Part shown: piece by piece, positions 1-5,361 of the stretch
Layout: each line of letters begins with the position of its first letter
How positions within the stretch are numbered: position 1 is the first letter of the stretch
From: Candidatus Zixiibacteriota bacterium
Lineage (GTDB): Bacteria; Zixibacteria; MSB-5A5; GN15; PGXB01
DNA length: 5,722 nt
NCBI GenBank assembly: GCA_003641425.1
Contig: QNAH01000190.1
Coordinates: 1 to 5,722, forward strand
Direction of reading: 5' to 3'
Notes under the pieces: model-generated
What the model saw: only the letters and a program-made list of their open reading frames with translations
Databases searched by the model: none
Told to the model about the DNA's origin: nothing
Made by a program: the position numbers and the translations under genes

Positions 1-1697
1 AAATCGGTATAGCGATTTGCGCTATATTATTGCTGATTACGCATTCGGTTATGTCCGGGTCGGAGGATAATACAGATTATCGCCGGACCGGTTCAATCGG
101 ACTGATTGAAACAGCTTACAGCACCGGGAAAATCGTCCGGGGCGATAAAATCTTTTATAATCTTCAGGCCGTTCTGGATCCGGGAAGCCTTCCCGAGGAA
201 TACAAAGCCGGCGGAGAGAGTATTATTCGCAGCGGCACGCCTTTTGTCAATGAGGCGCTGGACAACTGGGAGATGATGAGCCCGGCCCAGCAAGCCACAG
301 CCGCAGCTCTTCTGGCCCGGCCGGATAATGATTCGGTTTATATCTCGCCGGACAGTCATTTCGCTATCCACTATAATATCGGGGGGAGTAACGGTGTTCC
401 ACCCGAAGACCTGGATGCCAGCGGTGTTCCGGATTATGTGGAAAGAATCGGTATTTATGCCGACAGCAGTTATCGGCGGTACCATAACAACCTGGGATAT
501 TATCCTCCGCCTTCCGATATTGACTCATTATATGATATCCATCTTCTTTACCTCGGCAATGCCTATGGCGTGACCATCAGAGAAAGCGCCGGCGATTCAG
601 CCTGGCAGGATTACGGGTCGCACATCCAGATACACAACAATTTTAGTTTTGCTCCGCCCAATGATGATCCCGAGGGGACCGTTATCGGGGCGCAAAAAGT
701 CACGGTGGCTCATGAGTACTTCCATGCGACACAGTTGGCTTATGCCTATAAAAGCGGTGACGACTTATGGTGGACGGAGGGATCCGCGGTATTTTTTGAA
801 AATGACGTGTACGACGAAGTTAACGATCATTATTATTATCTGCCGTATTTCTTTAATTATCCCGACACATTCCTGATAGACACCAGCTACCTGGGATCAT
901 ATCTTCATAATTACAGCACCTTTGTCTGGCCGGAATACCTGGCCAAAAAATTCGGTGTGGAAATAATCAGATCGGTCTGGGAACATCTCAGGTATTACGA
1001 CCCGCTGACCGCCATGGATTCGGCGCTATATCCATTCGGCAAAGATATGAAGAATGTATTTCCGGAATTTACCCTGTGGAATTATTTCACCAGGAATAGA
1101 TATGATACCGCTTTTCATGATGACGGCGCCGATTATCCGCTGATAGTGGTCGGTCCGGTGGTACCATCCTGTCCTTTTACCGGAGTGATGCCCATAATAC
1201 CGCCTGACGGGCTGGCCAGCAATTATATCGTAACCTATCCGGATACGACTGTAAACGGAGTGTTGGTCATTGATTTCGACGGCGACAACACGGTTCAATG
1301 GGGTTTCTCCTACGCCACCGTTAAAGACGCGCAGATCGAAGCCGTGCCGGCCTGCGAAGTCGATTACCTGGGCCGGACCAATTGCGGCATTTACGACTTC
1401 GTTCGATATGACTCGCTGATTTTTGTCCCTTGCGTTGTATCGCAATGGCAGGATGACAATCTGTACTCATTCAATACTACTATACATCCATTTGGAGATA
1501 TCGATGGATCCGGGGCTGTAAATGTGCTTGATATTTCATATCTCGTAAATTACTTATACAAAGGGGGCGCACGGCCCGTATATGATATCAGGATGGGGGA
1601 TCCCGACTGTAACGGCCACATCAATATTCTCGATATTTCTTATATAATAAGTTATCTTTATCGAGGCGGACCGGAACCCTGCGCATATCGTCCTTGA
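1..1697 (+). CDS. Secreted zinc metalloprotease with C-terminal dockerin (MXAN_6640-like), 5'-truncated
   Basis: Predicted exported zinc protease; its substrate is unknown. Residues are numbered from the TTG at 30. HEYFH (228-232) is a clear HExxH site, and WWTEGSAVFFEN supplies E250 as the likely third zinc ligand, 18 residues after H232 (gluzincin-like spacing). Upstream, FAIHYN and the Asp-rich GVPDYVE stretch (about 110-145) match the N-terminal pattern of bacterial MXAN_6640-type putative metalloproteases. A beta-rich stretch follows (about 380-485). Residues 488-555 form a type I dockerin with two calcium loops: D490/D492/S494/D501 and D524/D526/N528/D535. The frame stays open from base 3 through IGIAICAILLLITHSV, a hydrophobic signal-peptide core. 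The TTG at 30 would cut into that core, so the true start is probably upstream of the window. It ends in TGA at 1695-1697. The protease call is firm; the exact family name is less so. Confidence 0.85.
   Translation, partial: IGIAICAILLLITHSVMSGSEDNTDYRRTGSIGLIETAYSTGKIVRGDKIFYNLQAVLDPGSLPEEYKAGGESIIRSGTPFVNEALDNWEMMSPAQQATAAALLARPDNDSVYISPDSHFAIHYNIGGSNGVPPEDLDASGVPDYVERIGIYADSSYRRYHNNLGYYPPPSDIDSLYDIHLLYLGNAYGVTIRESAGDSAWQDYGSHIQIHNNFSFAPPNDDPEGTVIGAQKVTVAHEYFHATQLAYAYKSGDDLWWTEGSAVFFENDVYDEVNDHYYYLPYFFNYPDTFLIDTSYLGSYLHNYSTFVWPEYLAKKFGVEIIRSVWEHLRYYDPLTAMDSALYPFGKDMKNVFPEFTLWNYFTRNRYDTAFHDDGADYPLIVVGPVVPSCPFTGVMPIIPPDGLASNYIVTYPDTTVNGVLVIDFDGDNTVQWGFSYATVKDAQIEAVPACEVDYLGRTNCGIYDFVRYDSLIFVPCVVSQWQDDNLYSFNTTIHPFGDIDGSGAVNVLDISYLVNYLYKGGARPVYDIRMGDPDCNGHINILDISYIISYLYRGGPEPCAYRP
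1497..1694 (+). other. Dockerin type I domain (two F-hand repeats)
   Basis: Encodes the last 66 residues of the preceding metalloprotease. The two copies are GDIDGSGAVNVLDISYLVNY and GDPDCNGHINILDISYIISY, each followed by LYKGG or LYRGG. Each has a DxD/NxS/NG calcium loop and an Asp at loop position 12, the dockerin F-hand pattern. Classical dockerins bind cohesins on scaffoldins, but no cohesin is encoded here. Single dockerins on non-cellulosomal secreted proteins are common in environmental bacteria, where their partner is usually unknown. Confidence 0.88.
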
Positions 1698-1715
1698 GTC
1701 TTTTTAAAATAAATT

Positions 1716-1728
1716 CCCGCCCTGCGGG
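1716..1728 (+). terminator. Possible weak hairpin after the dockerin protease gene
   Basis: CCCGC-CCT-GCGGG forms a 5-bp GC stem with a 3-base loop, 18 bases after the stop codon. A T-rich tract (TTTTT, 1701-1705) lies before it, but only TTAATAC follows it. As a rho-independent terminator it is poor. The T/A-rich left flank would suit the opposite strand no better. It may simply be a 3' stabilising hairpin. Confidence 0.3.
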
Positions 1729-1735
1729 TTAATAC

Positions 1736-1818
1736 AATGCAGAGCTGTACGGATACATCATACAATAATCCCGGTACTGTCGAGTCACTGCATTATTTCT
1801 GGATTATTACGTATCCTA
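1736..1818. repeat. Cluster of nested and crossing inverted repeats (possible structured RNA or binding region)
   Basis: Three inverted-repeat pairs share this 83-base stretch. AATGCAG (1736-1742) is the exact reverse complement of CTGCATT (1788-1794). AATAATCC (1764-1771) is the exact reverse complement of GGATTATT (1801-1808). TA-c-GGATAC (1748-1756) pairs with GTATCCTA (1811-1818), with one bulged C. The second and third pairs nest into one long hairpin. The first crosses the second, so the two are either alternative folds or a pseudoknot. No coding frame of note spans it. Function is unknown and a chance origin is possible. Confidence 0.4.
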
Positions 1819-1826
1819 TACTGAAA

Positions 1827-1845
1827 TAGCATGATACTTAGCATG
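1827..1845. repeat. Tandem 7-mer TAGCATG, 12-bp period
   Basis: TAGCATG occurs at 1827-1833 and again at 1839-1845, separated by ATACT. A 12-bp period is close to one helical turn, and the pair lies 32 bp before the -35 element of the zinc-ribbon promoter. That position would suit an activator or regulator site. The repeat is seen directly; the regulatory role is a guess. Confidence 0.25.
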
Positions 1846-1877
1846 TGTGAATGAATTGGGATTAATTTATTTTTTTC

Positions 1878-1906
1878 TTGACTAAAATATTTGAAACTTA
1901 TATTAA
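1878..1906 (+). promoter_or_regulatory. Sigma70-like promoter for the zinc-ribbon gene
   Basis: TTGACT (1878-1883) matches the -35 consensus at five of six bases. Two -10 candidates overlap: TATATT at 1899-1904 (five of six, 15-bp spacer) and TATTAA at 1901-1906 (four of six, 17-bp spacer). The region is strongly AT-rich, with a T7 run just upstream (1870-1876). Predicted transcription start is about 1910-1913, giving an untranslated leader of nearly 90 bases before the ATG at 2000. No TAnnTTTG Bacteroidetes-type -7 element was found. Confidence 0.5.
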
Positions 1907-1910
1907 ACTG

Positions 1911-1985
1911 ATGTTAAGCTACATGTCACCTGAAACTACGGATCGATACACATCGGAGGTAACAAGGAAGTTCGATCATTATTAA
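1911..1985 (+). CDS. Possible 24-codon leader ORF, perhaps leaderless
   Basis: The ORF starts at ATG 1911 and ends at TAA 1983-1985, 14 bases before the zinc-ribbon ATG. It encodes a hydrophilic peptide beginning MLSYMSPETTDRY and ending RKFDHY. No Shine-Dalgarno precedes it, but the predicted transcription start of the promoter above falls at or next to its ATG, so it could be translated as a leaderless message. A chance ORF this short is likely, and no family is recognised. If real it could couple to, or attenuate, the downstream gene. Confidence 0.2.
   Translation: MLSYMSPETTDRYTSEVTRKFDHY
1941..1977 (+). promoter_or_regulatory. Leader stem-loop enclosing an unused GGAGGT
   Basis: GATCGA (1941-1946) and TCGATC (1972-1977) are exact inverted repeats enclosing a 25-base purine-rich loop. 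The loop contains GGAGGT (1955-1960), a near-perfect Shine-Dalgarno sequence with no start codon at a usable distance after it. It may be a leader structure, a ribosome standby site or an accident. A 6-bp stem alone is weak evidence. Confidence 0.25.
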
Positions 1986-1999
1986 GATGAGGGGGAATT

Positions 2000-2188
2000 A
2001 TGGATTCTGGTTTTGAACCCAAAATCCTGATTTGTGTCGAGTGTGGCCAGGAGTTTGTCTTCACCACCAACGCACAGGAATACTTCGCCGAAAAAGGGTA
2101 CACGGAAGACCCTAAAAGGTGCAAACACTGCTATATGAAACATAAGCGTGACAAACGCGAAGGTCATATAGTCGAAAAGCCTGCATAA
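2000..2188 (+). CDS. Small zinc-ribbon domain protein (zf-trcl-like)
   Basis: A 62-residue, probably cytoplasmic protein. CVEC (C12, C15) and CKHC (C41, C44) form the four-cysteine zinc site, joined by EFVFTTNAQEYFAEKGYTEDPKR, which is almost the signature of the 'probable zinc-ribbon domain' family (Pfam zf-trcl type). Members are short proteins of about 50-100 residues across many phyla. Their role is not established; nucleic-acid or protein binding is usually assumed. The tail (KHKRDKREGH) is basic. GAGGGGG (1989-1995) sits four bases before the ATG. A promoter at 1878-1906 and a terminator at 2222-2254 frame the gene as a single-gene transcript. It has no evident functional tie to the exported proteins around it. 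Confidence 0.88.
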   Translation: MDSGFEPKILICVECGQEFVFTTNAQEYFAEKGYTEDPKRCKHCYMKHKRDKREGHIVEKPA

Positions 2189-2221
2189 GTCAGCTTGAAT
2201 GAAATCAGGCCCGAAAAATAG

Positions 2222-2254
2222 AGACCCCTTATTTCGGATAAGGGGTCTTTATTT
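2222..2254. terminator. Strong rho-independent terminator, probably bidirectional
   Basis: AGACCCCTTAT (2222-2232) pairs perfectly with ATAAGGGGTCT (2238-2248), an 11-bp stem closed by TTCGG, a UUCG-type loop. On the + strand it is followed by TTATTT, which with the last T of the stem reads TTTATTT, and serves the zinc-ribbon gene 33 bases upstream. On the - strand the stem is followed by CTATTTTTC (complement of 2213-2221) and lies about 70 bases past the stop of the M6 protease. It therefore probably terminates both converging units. Confidence 0.88.
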
Positions 2255-2316
2255 GGCCGGTTTTCACGAACATTACATTCGGATTAAGCGGCAACTGGCG
2301 ATCCGATGCAATAATA

Positions 2317-2607
2317 TTATCTCAATAACGTCATTTTTTTGACCTCACGGTCATTTTCGGTGACGACTTCATAGAAATAAATACCTGAAGCCGCTTCATT
2401 TTTTGACTGATCGAGCCCATCCCACTTCAGATTGATATTGACCCCCGGGGGGACATAATCGTTGAGCAACTGCTTCACCTTCCGTCCGAGAATATCATAG
2501 ACGGTCAATGTAACCCGGCCGCCGACGGCGGTCTGAAGCATAATATTCGTCGAGGGATTGAACGGGTTTGGATAATTCTGGCTCAACTGCATACTTTCCG
2601 GAAGAAT
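2317..2607 (-). other. T9SS type A (Por) C-terminal sorting domain
   Basis: The last 97 residues of the M6 protease. The NYPNPFNPST motif, a VTLTVYDILGRKV strand, the WDGLDQSKNEAASGIYFYEV segment and the closing KKMTLLR follow the order of the FCB-group Por secretion domain. In Bacteroidota this domain directs folded cargo through the type IX secretion channel and is then removed and replaced by a surface anchor. Whether this organism has a complete type IX machinery cannot be told from the window. Confidence 0.9.
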
Positions 2608-4041
2608 AATGTCCTCTGTTTCCTCGATATCGCTGGCAAATGAGACATGTAAATCGGCCGACATGATCGACGATGACGGCGATATGTTATCCACAACCAC
2701 ATACGAGTTTTCACCGGCATATGAAAATGAATTGGGGGTTGACAGCGGGGAGAAGGTCATATTGGAACTGGTCCCGGGATAGGGATCACCTGTATCTCCG
2801 GAATTGATAAGTTTTTCCTGGTGGTACTGACCGTCCGCCTGCACCAGTGCGACCCCGTAATGACCGTTGGATGTATCTCCCGGATACCACTCGTTGTCGT
2901 TGGGCGTCATGGAACCAAGCAGACTTTCATCAATATGCCATATTAAAAGACCCGATCCGGGTAGATATGAATCATATCCGGTTTTCTGCCTGTTTTCGAC
3001 AAGAAAATATTCATCTCCAATTGTACCGCTCGACCAGAGCCTGTAAATATTGCCGCCGCCCTCGACATTTTCAATCAAGGTGCTATTTACATTGGTTAAT
3101 ACATTGACTGCTGTGGCAAAGCCCAGTTCAATACGCGACCAGGCATCCATCCACGCAGGAGATGATCCCATCCCGCTCGGACCGCACCAGCTTCCATAAC
3201 TCATCACCGACCATTTTCCGGCCCCTCGCGAACTATAATCGGTATCGTACAAATCGGGCAGGCCGAAAATATGCCCCAGCTCATGGCAGTAAACACCGCA
3301 GGTCATATCGCCAGGCGACAACCAGTATTCGGGCTGGATGCAGTAATCACATATATAAACGCCGTCTTTCGATTTGGGCGGCCAGACCGACCACTGATGC
3401 GACCAGATATCGCTGTCGCTGTGGCTGTATTCGGCGCCCGGGCCGGTATGGATAAGAATGATAGCATCGACATACCCGTCACCATCGTTGTCATACTGTG
3501 AAAAATCCACATATGGGTCGATCAGGGCGGTAACATCCTCACACAGTTTCTGGCTGTTATTGGGGTAAGCGCCGGTTCCGTTCTGATCGTTGCAGTAATA
3601 ATCATAAGTCTCAGGCGCCTGCACCCACCCGACTGATGACGGCAAATCGATCGAGATAATATCGAGTTGACCGTAGGAAACATCATTGTAATAGTTGCGC
3701 ACCGATCCCTGCTGATTGACAAATAGAAGGGTATCGAACTTGGCCGGATCGACCGATTCGGCTTTGTCGGAGAAACTGATCAGTATGGCCAGGGCATTGA
3801 AACTTCCGGAGACCGAGGTTTTGGCTGGAGAGGCAGCCTTAAGCGGTGTATTTATTCCGCGTTCCAGAAGCTCCGGCCTGTTTTGCAGATAATAGGGAAG
3901 AGGTTTTCCCTGATTGAGATGATTTTCCAGTGTCTCCGGGTTGGGCGGCATGGCTGAAGCGGTCGCCATAAGCCCCCCTATCATGAAACAGATAATTATT
4001 AATCTAATAAATTCCCGTCGTTTATCAATTATATGTCTCAA
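2317..4041 (-). CDS. M6-family metalloprotease with T9SS type A sorting domain
   Basis: Secreted zinc protease related to immune inhibitor A, 574 residues. Residues 1-30 are a signal peptide (basic n-region, hydrophobic LIIICFMIGGLM, likely cleavage after ASA). A propeptide-like part follows to about 60. YDNDGDGYVDAIILIH (183-198) is an Asp-rich motif typical of M6. HELGHIFGLPD (253-263) is the HExxHxxGxxD zinc site, and WSVMSYG (277-283) is the Met-turn around M280. GLLIWHIDE (about 364-372) and the GDPYPG region belong to the C-terminal part of the M6 domain. Residues 478-574 are a sorting domain with SQNYPNPFNPST (487-498), VYDILGRKV and SGIYFYEV. The start is TTG at 4039-4041; AAGGAGG lies seven bases upstream, and this start gives a complete signal peptide, whereas the first in-frame ATG (residue 20) would cut through it. 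It begins 17 bases after the barrel gene. Confidence 0.93.
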   Translation of the reverse strand: MRHIIDKRREFIRLIIICFMIGGLMATASAMPPNPETLENHLNQGKPLPYYLQNRPELLERGINTPLKAASPAKTSVSGSFNALAILISFSDKAESVDPAKFDTLLFVNQQGSVRNYYNDVSYGQLDIISIDLPSSVGWVQAPETYDYYCNDQNGTGAYPNNSQKLCEDVTALIDPYVDFSQYDNDGDGYVDAIILIHTGPGAEYSHSDSDIWSHQWSVWPPKSKDGVYICDYCIQPEYWLSPGDMTCGVYCHELGHIFGLPDLYDTDYSSRGAGKWSVMSYGSWCGPSGMGSSPAWMDAWSRIELGFATAVNVLTNVNSTLIENVEGGGNIYRLWSSGTIGDEYFLVENRQKTGYDSYLPGSGLLIWHIDESLLGSMTPNDNEWYPGDTSNGHYGVALVQADGQYHQEKLINSGDTGDPYPGTSSNMTFSPLSTPNSFSYAGENSYVVVDNISPSSSIMSADLHVSFASDIEETEDIILPESMQLSQNYPNPFNPSTNIMLQTAVGGRVTLTVYDILGRKVKQLLNDYVPPGVNINLKWDGLDQSKNEAASGIYFYEVVTENDREVKKMTLLR

Positions 4042-4047
4042 TGTTCT

Positions 4048-4055
4048 CCCTCCTT
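4048..4055 (-). promoter_or_regulatory. Ribosome binding site deciding the TTG start of the M6 protease
   Basis: The - strand reads AAGGAGGGAGAACA-TTG. AAGGAGG (4049-4055) is a full match to the anti-Shine-Dalgarno core, seven bases before the TTG. It falls within the 17-base gap after the barrel gene's TAA (4059-4061), so it can only serve this TTG. Confidence 0.8.
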
Positions 4056-4058
4056 AAA

Positions 4059-5303
4059 TTAGAATCTTATGCCGGTTGATAAGGCCAGATGCAGACCCTT
4101 GGTGGCGTTGAGATCAAAGGTGCTGCTGTTGGATAGGGCGATATCGAAGTGGAACAATGACATGTCGACACCCAGTCCTCCCGAGATCACCGATCCCTTT
4201 CCACCGCCAAGCGAATACCCGGCCCGAATCGGCAGGGGACTCAGCAGGCGATACTCGATCCCGACCGCAATCCGGGGTTTGGAGGATGACCCGGCGGCCA
4301 GTTTAAAGCCCTGGATATAGTCAACCGCCCAGAGAAAGCGCCCGTCAATGTTGGCCAGGCCGGCTCTCATGACGGTTGGAAGACCGGTGCTGAAATCGTC
4401 GATCGGTTCCGACCAATCCTCAGAAACATCGATGGAATCATCATCTATTTGATCGATATTAAGGGTGTCGAGTTCAAAATGATACCCGTGTTCCTCGGTT
4501 TCATGATTCCATGTAATATTACTGAAAACATTGCTGAAGCTGACTCCGGCGGTGTAGCTGTCATTCAGTTTCAAGGCGGCCCCGATATCCATAGCGTAGC
4601 CGCTGCCGCCGGTTGCGGTTCTTGCGATCATGGTCCCCTCGCCGAAAAACCCGGATGCAAGAGTGACCACACCGCCGCTTAGTTCGACAACATCTTCATA
4701 GGCGAATCCGCGGATATATTTAACCGTGGCACCCAGGGCCAGTTGCCGGGTCCCGGACACATAAACAGGGATACCGTAAGACAATCCGGCAGAGCCATAG
4801 GCGATCGCCTCGCTGTACATCCCCTCGAGAGTAAACTCCTCGTTTATTCCATTGCCTTGGAGGAATAGTCTGAGGGCGTCTTTGCCAAGATTAACCTCGG
4901 TGGCGGCAACCCCATTGATTGACATAACCAGCGATCCCAGCGAGACCGACATCGCTCCGGCTTCGGCCTCGGCGGTGATTTTAAGTCCTTCAGCAGGGAT
5001 TTTCCCCAGAATGACCGATTTATCGTTTTCCGTCAAAAGGGCGCCGGTATATTCGTTATAATCTTCAAGAGTAAAGCTGTTATTGTTGATCTGGACCCCT
5101 ACCCCGGCGACTTCCACGGCGTTCTCTCGGTATTCCGACAGGCCGATATTGGCGGGATTATACAGGGGGGCATAGACACCGCGGGCAAGCCCGACATGGG
5201 CCCCACCCATTGCCACCGCACGCGCGGCCGAGAGACCGCCGGCATCGGCGGCGACGGCGATCATGCAGAGTAGAAAAACTATTACAAAAACTTTTGTCTT
5301 CAT
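4059..5303 (-). CDS. PorV/DUF5723-like outer-membrane beta-barrel protein
   Basis: Predicted outer-membrane barrel of 414 residues. Residues 1-21 are a signal peptide (MKTK, then hydrophobic VFVIVFLLCMIAVA, cleavage after ADA). SAARAVAMGGAHVGLARGVYAPLYNPANIGL (about 24-54) is the N-terminal signature shared by PorV/FadL-like, TraF-like and DUF5723 barrels: an AMGGA turn, then a YNPAN motif. Alternating strands continue to the end (for example VKYIRGFAY, SYTAGVSFSNVF, FHFDIALSNSS), and the protein closes with LALSTGIRF, whose terminal Phe fits the BAM insertion signal. Residues 275-305 form a very acidic loop. The ATG at 5301-5303 was chosen because GGAGG lies five bases upstream and the signal peptide begins there; starts up to 5432 would overlap the preceding gene and bury the signal peptide. 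PorV carries type IX cargo in Bacteroidota; a similar role here is inference. Confidence 0.78.
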   Translation of the reverse strand: MKTKVFVIVFLLCMIAVAADAGGLSAARAVAMGGAHVGLARGVYAPLYNPANIGLSEYRENAVEVAGVGVQINNNSFTLEDYNEYTGALLTENDKSVILGKIPAEGLKITAEAEAGAMSVSLGSLVMSINGVAATEVNLGKDALRLFLQGNGINEEFTLEGMYSEAIAYGSAGLSYGIPVYVSGTRQLALGATVKYIRGFAYEDVVELSGGVVTLASGFFGEGTMIARTATGGSGYAMDIGAALKLNDSYTAGVSFSNVFSNITWNHETEEHGYHFELDTLNIDQIDDDSIDVSEDWSEPIDDFSTGLPTVMRAGLANIDGRFLWAVDYIQGFKLAAGSSSKPRIAVGIEYRLLSPLPIRAGYSLGGGKGSVISGGLGVDMSLFHFDIALSNSSTFDLNATKGLHLALSTGIRF

Positions 5304-5361
5304 ACTTTCCTCCGGGACACCTTCCGTTCTGGTTTTATAAATCCTGGACATGATTCTATCC

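Noticed and set aside
93..485. A 130-codon frame on the - strand, and a similar 139-codon one at 1026-1445
   Set aside because: Both lie antisense inside the metalloprotease gene, whose catalytic and dockerin motifs prove the + frame. They show no motif or ribosome site of their own.
1736..1818. Insertion-sequence or CRISPR remnant
   Set aside because: The repeats are inverted, short and unequal in spacing. There is no transposase, no target duplication and no regular repeat-spacer pattern.
1987..2016. A 9-codon frame (MRGNYGFWF) overlapping the zinc-ribbon start
   Set aside because: It overlaps the real ribosome site, and the nearest Shine-Dalgarno (GGAGGT) is 26 bases away, too far to use.
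1936..2167. Two - strand frames of about 60 codons opposite the zinc-ribbon gene
   Set aside because: The + strand zinc-ribbon frame has a family signature, ribosome site, promoter and terminator. The antisense frames have none of these.
2847..3512. Several + and - strand frames of 69-97 codons
   Set aside because: They are shadows of the M6 protease gene, across its HExxH and Asp-rich motifs, with Arg-rich or low-complexity translations and no family resemblance.
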